From: Pontibacter kalidii
Lineage (GTDB): Bacteria; Bacteroidota; Bacteroidia; Cytophagales; Hymenobacteraceae
NCBI RefSeq assembly: GCF_026278245.1
Contig: NZ_CP111079.1
Coordinates: forward strand, 2,606,501 to 2,670,500
Direction of reading: 5' to 3'
Length of the DNA stretch: 64,000 nt
In this document: one piece after another, positions 8,278 to 19,276 of the stretch
Numbering within the stretch: the stretch's first letter is position 1
Layout: each line of letters begins with the position of its first letter
Position numbers and translations under genes: made by a program
Notes under the pieces: generated by a model
Told to the model about the DNA's origin: nothing
Seen by the model: the letters and a program-made list of their open reading frames with translations, nothing else
Database searches by the model: none

Positions 8278-8958
8278 TTACAGGGTAACTGGTAGTGTCA
8301 GGCCCCAAACAACAACTTCTTTACCTTCATGTTTGCCAGGGACAATCTGGATTGCCCTATTGAACGCTTCTGTGATCTCTAGTTGAGCGGCTTCACTTTT
8401 TTTTGTACCCAATATCTCAGCATTAAGCCTTCCGTCCTTCCCGAAGTATAAGGACAGAGGGAGCATGGTGCCCGTTCCGAATTGCTTTCGAAGCAACTTT
8501 GACTTTTTTAGCTCGCTGAGTATTGACTTCTCAACCGCCTTGTTCAAGCCTTTGCCGTCTAACACATCCTCATGAATAGCGTTCACCACTACCTTTGGCA
8601 TTACATCCACATCCTCAAAAAACATTGTGTCGGCATAAGCAATCTTCTGCTGTAACTGCTCCTTCAAAAGATTAGCAGCATCTCTATCACGTAACCTTAC
8701 ACAAGCTTGCAGAAGCTCAACTGCTTTACCTTTGTTACCAAGACCAAGATTGATTACCGCCAAATTATACATTGCGTCTTTGTGCCTCGGGTTTAGTGTG
8801 ATTACCTTCTCGAACTCAGAGACAGCGGCTTCAGTTTGCTGCTGCTCATAAAGCTGGAGTGCACGTGCGTAGGTTTCTTCAACTTGATTTTTCTGTTGGG
8901 CAAGAAGTTGGGTTGTAGTAGCAAGTACTGCTAAAACTGAAAGTATAATTTTCTTCAT
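8278..8958 (-). CDS. Secreted TPR protein with a possible TonB-C-like domain
   Basis: Signal peptide at residues 1-20 (ending LLAQ). Residues about 27-95 form two tetratricopeptide repeats (ALQLYEQQQTEAAVSEFEKVITLNPRHKDAMYNLAVINLGLGNKG in outline). The C-terminal half, about 120-226, resembles the TonB C-terminal fold found in many Bacteroidota proteins (KVVVNAIHED, LPLSLYFGKDGRL, GKEVVVWGLTLPV). It probably scaffolds protein contacts in the periplasm; no specific function can be given. Confidence 0.65.
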   Translation of the reverse strand: MKKIILSVLAVLATTTQLLAQQKNQVEETYARALQLYEQQQTEAAVSEFEKVITLNPRHKDAMYNLAVINLGLGNKGKAVELLQACVRLRDRDAANLLKEQLQQKIAYADTMFFEDVDVMPKVVVNAIHEDVLDGKGLNKAVEKSILSELKKSKLLRKQFGTGTMLPLSLYFGKDGRLNAEILGTKKSEAAQLEITEAFNRAIQIVPGKHEGKEVVVWGLTLPVTL

Positions 8959-9023
8959 TTTGTTGTTTTTGTTATCTCCAACGTACTCGCCTATAAGGTG
9001 GCGTAGCTAACTTATAGGTCTTG

Positions 9024-10013
9024 TTATGCTTTGTTTTTATTTTGCTTTAGTGCTTCAAACTTTTCAGACATCTCTTTCAATTTATTGTTCTTCTCTTCGA
9101 GCTTTTTAAGTATCCTTTCAGAGGGTTTAATAACCTCTTCAAAAAAATTAAATAGTTTTTCAAATCCTGTATTTAGCTCAGAGAAGTGAATAATTGCTAT
9201 TGCTGAGGGACAATAATTTTTTGCAAACACAGAACATACAAATTCTATATCCTTATTAAAGGACTTAAGTTTTTTATTAAGATTTTCCCTACCATACTTG
9301 CTTATAAAATCATCAAATATCTTGAGGTTAAAATCTTCTAAGCTCTTTCCTATATTATTATTAAGAATAAGGCAATCTTCTTTAGTACTTATTTCATCTA
9401 TAGACTTTGATTTTTTTATATCCTCTATAGTCACATTTTCCTTCAAGCGAAATAAGTTCGCGGTAGTTACTATGATTGGTGTAGGATAAAAAACCATATC
9501 AATATTACCTAAAAGCTTTTCGTATTGATGTTCCATCCCAATGACAACTTTTTCTGCCATTGCGTAGCTTAACTGATATATTGCTTGGCTAATTGTTTTG
9601 GGATTTTGTCCATCCGATGTTATTTCTATCCCTTTCCCGCAAAGAGGTGCTAAAGGCTCATAATCTAAATCTCGAAACTTATGAAAATCTGTAAACGCAT
9701 CAACGGGATTTATAAAGGAATAAGGTTTCACTTCTTGAAAGCCTTCATAATTTTCAGGAGTGAAAATCCAATTTGTGGAAGGGTCGCGATATTTACACTC
9801 TATCATTAACTCAAAGAAGTGTGCACCTTTGATGAAAGACGCATCAATATCATATGAGAACTCATTAAGAATTTGATTCTCATCCTTTCTTAAGTAAGTG
9901 TATTCAAACGTGCTTAAACAACCATAATTATCGAGAAGCCTTTTTACTTCATACTCAAGTGGGACGCTTGACTTCAATAAAAAATCCTTCCATTTGCTTG
10001 AGCTATCCTTCAT
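9024..10013 (-). CDS. AT-rich orphan protein with a possible PD-(D/E)XK nuclease core
   Basis: I do not recognise a named family. The first 90 residues carry a plausible restriction-endonuclease-like pattern: Glu22 in an N-terminal helix (YEVKRLLDNYG), Asp55/Asp57 in SYDIDASF, then ELMIECKYRDP with Glu72-x-Lys74. Later, QAIYQLSYA at 143-151 could be the following helix. The C-terminus (about 295-329) is a Lys/Glu-rich coiled coil. The gene is much more AT-rich than its neighbours, with runs of A and T and codons such as AAA, AAT and ATA, which suggests recent acquisition. No methylase or other defence gene sits beside it, so a restriction role is only a hypothesis. Confidence 0.6.
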   Translation of the reverse strand: MKDSSSKWKDFLLKSSVPLEYEVKRLLDNYGCLSTFEYTYLRKDENQILNEFSYDIDASFIKGAHFFELMIECKYRDPSTNWIFTPENYEGFQEVKPYSFINPVDAFTDFHKFRDLDYEPLAPLCGKGIEITSDGQNPKTISQAIYQLSYAMAEKVVIGMEHQYEKLLGNIDMVFYPTPIIVTTANLFRLKENVTIEDIKKSKSIDEISTKEDCLILNNNIGKSLEDFNLKIFDDFISKYGRENLNKKLKSFNKDIEFVCSVFAKNYCPSAIAIIHFSELNTGFEKLFNFFEEVIKPSERILKKLEEKNNKLKEMSEKFEALKQNKNKA

Positions 10014-10150
10014 AGATTCTTTATTTGAAATTGAGCATAACTACAGTATAAACAGAACTCCTATTCCGTTTATCCGCATTATGTGCGGAGTTTCCTTTTC
10101 ATACACCCATGCAGCAGCTACTAAATATAGTATTTTATAAATACAAAAGC

Positions 10151-10179
10151 AGCGGCTATACTTTAGAAGTATGGCCACC
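10151..10179 (-). terminator. Terminator of the DUF5686 gene
   Basis: On the minus strand an approximately 12-bp stem (GGTGGCCATACTT pairing with AAGTATAGCCGCT, one mismatch and two G-U pairs) is followed by GCTTTTGTATTT. It begins about 14 bases past the stop codon. Confidence 0.6.
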
Positions 10180-10192
10180 GTTCTCATCCCCC

Positions 10193-12820
10193 TCAATTCG
10201 AGTTCACTCCAATAATGGTGGCAATACCGACCCTGAAGCCGAGCTCCCGGAAGCTACGATCCTCAAAAGAGGCGGCTGCCTCAATGCGTAGTACCCGGAA
10301 CACGTTATCAAGCGAGTAGCCAACCTCGTAGAAGTGTGGCGAGTGCTGCGTTTTCAGGTAGTTGAAGAACACATTCTCCTTCAGACCGGCGAAGCGCACG
10401 TAGGGTATCTGCGTGAGCAGGAACTTGCGGAACCTGTAGTGCGTGTGGCCCGAGAAGTAACTGCCGTTGGTGCTGTACTGGTAGTAGTCGAGCAGGCGGA
10501 AAGAACCAGCTGGCTTCAGACTGCTCAGAATCGTGCGGTTGCCATCGAAGTGGTGGTAGTCCATAAAGAACATGCTGCTGCTGTTGAGGAAGGTTCCGCC
10601 TCGCAACTCAAACTCCAGCCTGCCGCGCACGCCAAACGAAAAGCCGTGGTTTATACCCAGCTGCACCTGATCGAAATTCACATCGCTGCCAAGCACACCC
10701 GAAATGCCCTTGCGGTACATGAACAGGAGCTCCGGCGAGCCATCCAGCAGCGGAATTTTGCGGCCATTGTACATGCGGTAGCGGCTGACAGGGCGGTAAC
10801 TCACGTTTGCCTCCACTACAAGTGCCTCGTGCCTCGGGAAAGCGGTATCCTCCAACTCATGGTTATCCGGCAGGCTCGGTGTGAAGGCCCTGTCCTCATC
10901 AGAATAGAAGAAGCTGTAGCCGGTGTTGTTGAAGAGTTGGTTCCGCTGCGCCCACTCCAGGTTGCCGCTCACCTTCAGCCAAACCGACGGTGTATACACA
11001 TACCCCACCCTGGCGTAGGCCTTCTCATAGATCTTCATGTAGTTACGGCGGAACAGCAGCGTGCTCACCGTGTTGATGTGCGGGTGGATCGGGTTCTCGT
11101 CGTTAAATTGCTCCACAAACTTGCCGCCTTCCACAAACAGCAGGTTCGATTTACCGGCACGCTTTATACTATGCGACACACGGACCTTGGCGTAAAACTC
11201 TTCGCTCGCAAAGCCATACCGGAGAGTGGGCGCAAATTCGAAAGTGCGGCGCAGGCTATCGTACTGGTGGCGCAGCCGGGCACCCACGTTCACATTAAAG
11301 CCTTCTACAGTATTATAATAGGTGTTAGCCAGGGCAGGCTCCAGGTTTAGCCGCGTTCTTGGCGTGAGGTTATAGTTGCCACCTGTGGCAATATCCAGCG
11401 GGTTAAACGTCTTCTTCTTGATAACTTTCTTCGGGTCCTTCCCCGTCAGCTTCGCCGACTCCACCTGCGCCACCGAATCATCCCGCTGATACCCTTTCAC
11501 CTCCTTATCGCTTAAGGGCACCGGGCGCACGGCATCCCAATAAGCAGCATCGCGTTTGGTAGCCAGCGTGTCTACCGTATACCTCCGCTCGGATACTACC
11601 TCCGGCTCTTTCCGTTCCTTCTCAGCCTCCTTCTCATAGGCCACCATCAGCTGGCGAAACTGCTTGCGCGTCAGTTTATCCTGGTTGGCCAGCGCCTCCA
11701 GGTTTCCGTTGTTTGTAGCCGGTTTGATAGCCGCTAGCGCCTCCGGCACCTCCTCTACCTTCTCATCGATGATCTCCTTTGGAGCCACCAGCTTCTTGTT
11801 CAGCTCCACCTTGTAATCCGAGCAGGATGCCAGGTACCTGAACTCCCCTGCAAAGCCCATCACCTTGCCCGAGAAGTTGAACTGATGCGTGGTCGGCATC
11901 CATACGGTGGGTGCCACCTCGGCATAATTCTGCTTCACCTTGATCGGGAAGCCCATCATGCTGGTTTTCAGATCCAGGCTGTGGATGGCCCAGTGCCCTT
12001 CTATGATGTAGATGTGGCCTTCAAATACATTATCGCCCCGCGAGCGTGGGGTTACCTTTATCCTGTTCACATCTATATCCCCTTCCCGGAAGCTGCCCTC
12101 GTACTGAAATTTATAGTAGCCAAAGGCCGACTTGGAGAGCGGCGAGACCATCTCCACCACTTTATCGTTATAGAAGCTCTCGTTTACAAAGCTCATCGGG
12201 GAGGCAGACCCTTTGTTGTCGCCGGAGGTCCGGATGGAGATCACCTTCTCCTCTATCTTGTTGGGCTGCGTGAACTTTATCTCGCTTACCGACTCCAACG
12301 TATAGGCTTCGTTCAGTTTCACGCCCTCCTCCTTCAGTTTCTTTTTAAGGAAAAAAGGTGCGTTGGTCAGTTCACCGGTGCCCTTCACATATACCTTCAT
12401 TTGGTAACTGTCGTACTGCAGCAGGTGGTATTTTCGTTTGGCAATGGCCTTGCGCATAATGGTGTAGGCCGGGTCTTCGCCCTTGCCTTTTACCTGCACC
12501 TCCTTCAGGGCAAACGTCTGGCCACGCAGGCTGAAGTCCCGCTGCACCCACCCGTCTTTTACCTCTACCTGCACCTGCTCAGCCTCATAGCCAATGTATT
12601 TCACCACAAGGGTATGGGTTCCAGTCGGCAGCTTTACCTCATACTCCCCGCTGGCGTTGCTAGACGCGCCGTTGTTTAGGTTGGTGATGTAGATGGAGGC
12701 AAACGGCAGCGGCTCCCCATTGCTGTCTTTGATGGTGCCCCGGATACCCTGAGCAAAGAGCGGCAGCTGCACCAGGAAAAGTATAAGGAACAGGAAGTGC
12801 TTGAGCGAAATGGAGTACAT
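10193..12820 (-). CDS. DUF5686/carboxypeptidase-like regulatory domain outer-membrane protein
   Basis: Large exported protein of 875 residues. A signal peptide (LFLILFLVQLPLFAQG) follows the chosen start. Next comes a carboxypeptidase-regulatory-like beta-sandwich (IRGTIKDSNGEPLPFASIYI.. YEVKLPTGTHTLVVKYIGYE), a DUF5686 middle region with VSEIKFTQP and long charged linkers, and a C-terminal part rich in alternating hydrophobics typical of an outer-membrane barrel (RLNLEPALANTYYNTVEG.. GFRVGI). An upstream Met at 12916 would put 32 residues before the signal peptide, so I use 12820. The role is unknown; members are often called TonB-receptor-like but lack a plug domain. Confidence 0.8.
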   Translation of the reverse strand: MYSISLKHFLFLILFLVQLPLFAQGIRGTIKDSNGEPLPFASIYITNLNNGASSNASGEYEVKLPTGTHTLVVKYIGYEAEQVQVEVKDGWVQRDFSLRGQTFALKEVQVKGKGEDPAYTIMRKAIAKRKYHLLQYDSYQMKVYVKGTGELTNAPFFLKKKLKEEGVKLNEAYTLESVSEIKFTQPNKIEEKVISIRTSGDNKGSASPMSFVNESFYNDKVVEMVSPLSKSAFGYYKFQYEGSFREGDIDVNRIKVTPRSRGDNVFEGHIYIIEGHWAIHSLDLKTSMMGFPIKVKQNYAEVAPTVWMPTTHQFNFSGKVMGFAGEFRYLASCSDYKVELNKKLVAPKEIIDEKVEEVPEALAAIKPATNNGNLEALANQDKLTRKQFRQLMVAYEKEAEKERKEPEVVSERRYTVDTLATKRDAAYWDAVRPVPLSDKEVKGYQRDDSVAQVESAKLTGKDPKKVIKKKTFNPLDIATGGNYNLTPRTRLNLEPALANTYYNTVEGFNVNVGARLRHQYDSLRRTFEFAPTLRYGFASEEFYAKVRVSHSIKRAGKSNLLFVEGGKFVEQFNDENPIHPHINTVSTLLFRRNYMKIYEKAYARVGYVYTPSVWLKVSGNLEWAQRNQLFNNTGYSFFYSDEDRAFTPSLPDNHELEDTAFPRHEALVVEANVSYRPVSRYRMYNGRKIPLLDGSPELLFMYRKGISGVLGSDVNFDQVQLGINHGFSFGVRGRLEFELRGGTFLNSSSMFFMDYHHFDGNRTILSSLKPAGSFRLLDYYQYSTNGSYFSGHTHYRFRKFLLTQIPYVRFAGLKENVFFNYLKTQHSPHFYEVGYSLDNVFRVLRIEAAASFEDRSFRELGFRVGIATIIGVNSN

Positions 12821-13209
12821 GCGCTTTAAAATAGGTTGATAAAGTATGGATCTAAACTTATTAGGCAGCGAAAGCACTTCTGCTTCTGCTTCTGCAGCCT
12901 GGCGTATGGTGGCCATGTAGCAGCAAAGGGTGCTTCCACGGTACGATGGGGGAATGCTTTATACCTGCGCCGCCGGGAGACGAGGGCACAGAACCGGAAT
13001 TAAGAAATGTTTTCATAGATAAATCAAATTGAGCTTCGTCTCAAATATATTACTATATAAATTAATTACAATAATATTAGTAAGATGCCATTAGTCCCCT
13101 AAAAGGTTGCACGCCCCGGAACCGGTAGTTGCTGGGGAGGTATAAAAAAAGCGTCGGCCATACTTTAAAGTATGGCCGACGCTCATAAAGATGTTCTTAT
13201 ACCTAAGTT
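12821..13209. other. Intergenic region upstream of DUF5686 and downstream of gyrB
   Basis: No gene seen. The stretch 13010-13080 is AT-rich and could hold a promoter for the DUF5686 gene. The gyrB terminator lies at 13151-13182. Confidence 0.5.
13151..13182 (-). terminator. Perfect palindrome terminator of gyrB
   Basis: A 32-base perfect palindrome with 16-base arms centred on TACTTTAAAGTA. On the minus strand it is followed by TTTTTTTATA (13150-13141), a good U-tract. It begins 27 bases past the gyrB stop. Confidence 0.9.
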
Positions 13210-15498
<2,289 letters not shown>

Positions 15499-16152
15499 TC
15501 AATCTGCCTCAGCCGTCAGGCGGGCCTTCACCTTTACCCGGGACACCATTTTCCGGTTGAACTCGTAATACTCCGGTCCGTAGGGCTGCAGGTTGTCCAG
15601 TTCCTCCACGCCCACAATTTTATACTTGTCTGCGCCGCCACTCAGGAAGTTCAGTTTGGTACGGGCGTTCTCCATGGCTTTCTGCATCAGCTCCTGCTGC
15701 AGTTCCTGCTTTCGCTCCGGCTCCACAAAAGTACCGGTCACGTTCATGTTGAAAGGAAAGTTGTGGTCGAGGGCGCTTTGGATAATGCGGCCGTAAGCGG
15801 CGCTGTCGGGCACTACCATGTTGTAGGTCAGGCTGGTCTGGAACATGCCGGGCTTTATCTTCTCCTGTCCCATCTGCTCCGGCATGTAGTGCAGGTACGT
15901 GTTGTCGTTGGTGAGCACCATGCTGGGCACCACCTGCTGCAGCGAATCGGCCCAGCGGGTAAAAGCGGGGCGCAGGCGCATCGGCCCGTTGTACGATAAG
16001 CTAAGGCGGTAGCCGGCCTCGGGCATCTGCTGTTCATACTCCCCTATCACCTGCAGGTAGTCTTCTTCCTCGGCGGCAGAGCGGGTTTGGCAGCTGCTGA
16101 GGGTGCCCACCCCGAGCAAGGCCGACAGCACCCATAGGTTTAATCTTTTCAT
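15499..16152 (-). CDS. Lipoprotein, possible SIMPL-domain protein
   Basis: Lipoprotein signal with lipobox LSSC at residues 18-21. The mature part (about 195 residues) includes AMENARTKLNFLSGG and YKIVGVEELDN, which resemble the helix and strand pair of SIMPL (DUF541) proteins, periplasmic or envelope-anchored proteins of unclear role. The middle, SLSYNGPMRLRPAFTRWADSL, is not familiar to me. It stands alone between gyrB and a plus-strand gene. Confidence 0.55.
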   Translation of the reverse strand: MKRLNLWVLSALLGVGTLSSCQTRSAAEEEDYLQVIGEYEQQMPEAGYRLSLSYNGPMRLRPAFTRWADSLQQVVPSMVLTNDNTYLHYMPEQMGQEKIKPGMFQTSLTYNMVVPDSAAYGRIIQSALDHNFPFNMNVTGTFVEPERKQELQQELMQKAMENARTKLNFLSGGADKYKIVGVEELDNLQPYGPEYYEFNRKMVSRVKVKARLTAEAD

Positions 16153-16340
16153 AGTTTAGAAATTAGTTGGCTTTATTGTTTTAGCGAACGAAAAGTGTGC
16201 CGCACCCTGCCTACAGCCCATGTTTGTGCGGAAATATTTTTATAGCCCGGGCTATACTTTGCCACAGCTAAAATACACAGATTTACGGGAAAAAATTAAG
16301 TAAGAAAACAGTACTGCTGCTGCTCATTTCCAACATCTTC

Positions 16341-16631
16341 ATGACTTTTGCCTGGTACGGCCACCTGCGCTTTAAAGACACCGCCCTCTGGAAGGTGATC
16401 CTGGTCAGTTGGTGCATCGCATTTTTCGAGTACTTGTTCCAGGTGCCAGCCAACCGCATCGGGCACGGGCAGTTCACGGCATTCCAACTGAAGACTATTC
16501 AGGAGGTGATTACGCTGGTGGTGTTTATCGGCTTTTCGGTGCTGTACCTGCGCGAGGAGGTGAAGTGGAACTACCTGGTGGGCTTTGTGCTGATCCTGGC
16601 GGCTGTTTTCTTCGTCTTCAAAAAATGGTGA
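16341..16631 (+). CDS. DUF486 (DMT-superfamily) membrane protein, start unclear
   Basis: Small four-helix membrane protein of the DMT superfamily; function unknown. FMTFAWYGHLRFK, FEYLFQVPANRIGHG and LKTIQEVITLVVF are DUF486 hallmarks. The frame continues upstream of this ATG as KKTVLLLLISNI, the expected start of helix 1. Yet between the in-frame stop at 16269-16271 and 16341 there is no ATG, GTG or TTG. The true start may be a rare codon (ATT at 16281 or a CTG at 16314-16320), or the start codon has been lost by mutation or sequencing error. From the ATG given here the protein would lack most of helix 1. Confidence 0.75.
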   Translation: MTFAWYGHLRFKDTALWKVILVSWCIAFFEYLFQVPANRIGHGQFTAFQLKTIQEVITLVVFIGFSVLYLREEVKWNYLVGFVLILAAVFFVFKKW

Positions 16632-16721
16632 GGCGGGCACTTTATGCATTACCAGAATAACCCTGCCCCGGTGCGTTCGTTCTGTACTAGTGTATGTTCC
16701 ATCTAAAAACGAAGACAAACT

Positions 16722-17147
16722 ATGGCAATGAACTTTGAGAATTATTTGAAAGACGGTAAAACCTGGCTGCACGAACTGTGCACGTACCTGGGCATTGACG
16801 ATGAGTATAAGGCCTCGCGTATTTTCAGGGCGGTGATGCATGCCATCCGCGACCGCATCCCGGCAGGCGAAGCCATCCACCTGGGCGCGCAACTGCCCAT
16901 TATCTGGAAAGGCATTTACTTTGACGGCTTCTCGCTGCATGAGCCGGTGCGCATCCGTCACGAGGACGAGTGGCTGGAGTTTATCCGCAGCAAAGACTTC
17001 GGTGCCGACCAGGCCGATTTCCCGACCCTGGACCACGCTTTTTACGCTTTTCAGGATGTGATGGCCTTTCTGCGCGACCACATTTCGGAGGGCCAGTACA
17101 ACCAAGTGGCCCAGGCGCTTCATTCCGAGATCACGGTTCCGGCGTAG
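16722..17147 (+). CDS. DUF2267 domain protein
   Basis: Soluble, 141-residue helical protein. WLHELCTYLGI.., ASRIFRAVMHAIRDRIPAGEAIHLGAQLPIIWKGIYFDGF and the histidine-containing VRIRHEDEWLEFI fit DUF2267, a repeat-helical family of unknown function often annotated near stress genes. No signal peptide. A strong terminator follows, and the next gene has its own promoter, so it is likely monocistronic. Confidence 0.85.
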   Translation: MAMNFENYLKDGKTWLHELCTYLGIDDEYKASRIFRAVMHAIRDRIPAGEAIHLGAQLPIIWKGIYFDGFSLHEPVRIRHEDEWLEFIRSKDFGADQADFPTLDHAFYAFQDVMAFLRDHISEGQYNQVAQALHSEITVPA

Positions 17148-17171
17148 CCGTTTTATACGTTACCATATCAC

Positions 17172-17205
17172 CACAGGCCCGGCTGCCGCCGGGCCTGTGC
17201 TTTTA
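17172..17205 (+). terminator. Intrinsic terminator of the DUF2267 gene
   Basis: Arms 17172-17183 and 17188-17199 give a perfect 12-bp GC-rich stem with a TGCC loop, followed by CTTTTA. It lies 24 bases past the stop codon. Confidence 0.88.
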
Positions 17206-17207
17206 TA

Positions 17208-17239
17208 CTTGCAGTTGCCAGCCGGTAGCCATACCTTTG
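17208..17239 (+). promoter_or_regulatory. Promoter candidate of the copper/SCO cassette
   Basis: CTTG at 17208-17211, a 20-base spacer, then TACCTTTG at 17232-17239, matching the Bacteroidota TTTG-N19-21-TAnnTTTG pattern. The ATG of the next gene follows 4 bases after the -7 element, so the transcript may be leaderless. Confidence 0.55.
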
Positions 17240-17243
17240 CACC

Positions 17244-17627
17244 ATGTGGCGCAGCTATGTTTTCGGACTCGGTTTTCTGGTTGTCTATCTCCTGACAACC
17301 TTCCGCTTCCTGGCGCCGGTGGTGCATTACCAGCTGGATTATACTTATATCTCAGAGGTGCTCTGCCTTAACCGCGACCAGCCCGAGCTGCAGTGCAAAG
17401 GCAAGTGCCAGCTTCGCAAGAACCTGGCCCCACTAAACCGGCACCAGCAGAAAGAGGCGCTGCAGCACCTGGCAAGCGCCTTCCAGCCTGTGGAAGATGT
17501 GCCGCACCTGCTCTGGGCGCTCTCTGCCCCTCCTGCTGCACCCGCTGCTGAAACGCCAGCCATGCCTGCGCCCCGTACCAGCACGGCCATACTTTCCGCC
17601 CCTTTCCACCCGCCCCGGCAGACTTAA
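17244..17627 (+). CDS. Small membrane-anchored protein with conserved Cys motif
   Basis: One N-terminal transmembrane helix (residues 5-27) followed by a CLNRDQPELQCKGKCQLRKNL motif whose Cys residues (about 46, 56 and 60) probably bind a metal. Small Bacteroidota proteins with this C-x(9)-C-x(3)-C pattern commonly lie beside SCO or copper genes, as here. The C-terminal 50 residues are Pro/Ala-rich and probably disordered. Its position at the head of a cassette with SCO and cytochrome c suggests copper handling, which is inference. Confidence 0.7.
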   Translation: MWRSYVFGLGFLVVYLLTTFRFLAPVVHYQLDYTYISEVLCLNRDQPELQCKGKCQLRKNLAPLNRHQQKEALQHLASAFQPVEDVPHLLWALSAPPAAPAAETPAMPAPRTSTAILSAPFHPPRQT

Positions 17628-17771
17628 TGCTTACGAACACGGCGTTGGCTGTACATGACAACCGCTCTTGCGCCGGTGCCAAAGTATAAACCTTTTGCCT
17701 TTAAAATCATTTAAGAACCGTAGGGCTAAAACGGCCACTCTTTTGTGCTGCCCCTACTTTATCAGAATATC

Positions 17772-18206
17772 ATGAAAAGATACCTTATACTTCTTGTCCT
17801 GCCGCTGGCCCTGTTCTCTGCCTGCCAGAGCGGTGACTCCGGCCAGGAGGAAAAGGAAGAACTGGAGACGAAGGTGCTGGCCATACATGACGAGGCCATG
17901 GCCAGGATGGGCGAGATCTTTAAGCTGCGCCGCTCCCTGCGCGTCACACGCGACACGCTGGAGGCGCAGCAGGCCGACAGCACGGCCCTACTCTCGCTGG
18001 AGCGGGAGATAGACGGGCTGAACAAGGCCGATGAGGCCATGATGCAGTGGATGCGCCAATACAAGGCGCCCGACACCCTGCAGCACGAGCAGGCCATGCA
18101 GTACCTGCAACAGGAGCTAACCAAAATAGAACGAGTACAAACCATCATGGACAGCACCATAAAGGCTGCCCGGGCAACCGCAACAACGTATGAGCAACAG
18201 AAATAA
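17772..18206 (+). CDS. Lipoprotein of the SCO cassette
   Basis: A 144-residue lipoprotein with lipobox FSAC near residue 15 and a mature part made of amphipathic helices (LETKVLAIHDEAMARMGEIFKLRR, LSLEREIDGLNKADEAMMQWM), likely a helical hairpin or coiled coil. I recall similar proteins next to SCO genes in Bacteroidota, annotated as viral A-type inclusion protein, a name without functional meaning. The ATG at 17772 is chosen over a GTG at 17745 because the signal peptide starts there. It overlaps the SCO gene by 17 bases if SCO starts at 18190. Confidence 0.7.
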   Translation: MKRYLILLVLPLALFSACQSGDSGQEEKEELETKVLAIHDEAMARMGEIFKLRRSLRVTRDTLEAQQADSTALLSLEREIDGLNKADEAMMQWMRQYKAPDTLQHEQAMQYLQQELTKIERVQTIMDSTIKAARATATTYEQQK

Positions 18207-18876
18207 GATCATGAACCTGCGAAACGGACTAGCAGCAGCAGCCCTCGCATTGGCTTCTACCGCCTTCTATGGCTGCGACAACAGCACCCCACAGGACACC
18301 CTGCCTATTTATGGCGAGCGCGAACCCGTGGAACGCACCGTGGACGGCAAAACGGTCATAGACACCATCTACCACCAGATTCCGGACTTCGCGTTTGTGA
18401 ACCAGGACAGCCAGCGCGTGACGCAGGAGACCGTAGCAGGCAAAGTATACGTGACGGACTTCTTCTTCACCAGCTGCCCCACCATCTGCCCTAAAATGAA
18501 GACCCAGATGCTGCGCGTGTACGAGGCTTACAAGGATAACCCAAACGTGGTACTCCTCTCCCACTCCATAGACCCGGCGCACGACACGGTGGCTGTTTTG
18601 AAAGATTATGCCGAAAGGCTGGAGATAGAAACGGAGAAGTGGCACCTGCTCACAGGCGACAAAGACAGTATCTACGACATTGCCGGAAACTACCTGGCGG
18701 CAGCTCGCGAGGATGAGGGTGCAGAAGGCGGCTTTTCGCACTCCGGCGACTTTTACTTGATAGACCAGCAGCGCCGTATCCGTGGTCATTACAATGGCAC
18801 CGAAGAGGAAGACGTAGACAGGCTGATTCAGGACATTCCGCGGCTGCTGAACGAGAGGAAAGATGAGAAAAAATAA
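18190..18876 (+). CDS. SCO1/SenC family copper chaperone
   Basis: Membrane-anchored thioredoxin-fold protein that delivers copper to, or reduces, the CuA site of haem-copper oxidases. The copper ligands are visible: CPTIC in FFFTSCPTICPKM, and the distal His in GFSHSGDFYLID. A lipoprotein-type signal precedes Cys (AFYGC). The second Met at 18211 is an equally good start and removes the overlap with the gene upstream. The downstream cytochrome c gene overlaps it by 14 bases, so the two are translationally coupled. Confidence 0.92.
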   Translation: MSNRNKIMNLRNGLAAAALALASTAFYGCDNSTPQDTLPIYGEREPVERTVDGKTVIDTIYHQIPDFAFVNQDSQRVTQETVAGKVYVTDFFFTSCPTICPKMKTQMLRVYEAYKDNPNVVLLSHSIDPAHDTVAVLKDYAERLEIETEKWHLLTGDKDSIYDIAGNYLAAAREDEGAEGGFSHSGDFYLIDQQRRIRGHYNGTEEEDVDRLIQDIPRLLNERKDEKK

Positions 18877-19276
18877 GCTTGTAATGGTGGCCATGGGGGC
18901 TTTTGCCCTCACCACCCTTACCCAGTGCTTCACCAAGAAAAAGGACGAGGGCAAGCGCCTCTACGAAACCCACTGCCAGAGCTGCCACATGGAAGACGGT
19001 AGCGGCCTGAAAGGCCTTATTCCGCCGCTGGCCCAAGCCGATTACCTGCAGACGCACCGCGACCAGCTGCCCTGCATCATCCGCCACGGCATGGACGGCT
19101 CTATTATCGTGAACGGTGTGGAGTATAACAAGGAGATGCCGGGAGTAGCAGGCCTGCGCGCAGACCACGTCACCAACCTGCTCAACTACATCCAGACCAA
19201 CTTCGGCAACGACAACCCGCGCTACACGATGCCGGAGGTAGAGCGGCTCCTCGAGGCATGCCCGCCAACCAGGTAA
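18863..19276 (+). CDS. Class I c-type cytochrome
   Basis: Exported single-haem cytochrome of 137 residues. The haem site CQSCH is at about 38-42, and the likely distal Met ligand is in NKEMPGV. The N-terminal hydrophobic stretch ends in TLTQC, which could be a lipobox, so the protein may be lipid-anchored. It overlaps the SCO gene and completes a cassette that points to assembly of, or electron delivery to, a terminal oxidase encoded elsewhere. Confidence 0.9.
   Translation: MRKNKLVMVAMGAFALTTLTQCFTKKKDEGKRLYETHCQSCHMEDGSGLKGLIPPLAQADYLQTHRDQLPCIIRHGMDGSIIVNGVEYNKEMPGVAGLRADHVTNLLNYIQTNFGNDNPRYTMPEVERLLEACPPTR

Noticed and set aside
10334..11350. Plus-strand open frame of 338 codons opposite the DUF5686 gene
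   Set aside because: Antisense shadow of a GC-rich gene; no recognisable product.
16296..17123. A 275-codon open frame on the minus strand across two plus-strand genes
   Set aside because: It lies antisense to the DUF486 and DUF2267 genes, both recognised by family motifs, and its translation shows no domain or signal.
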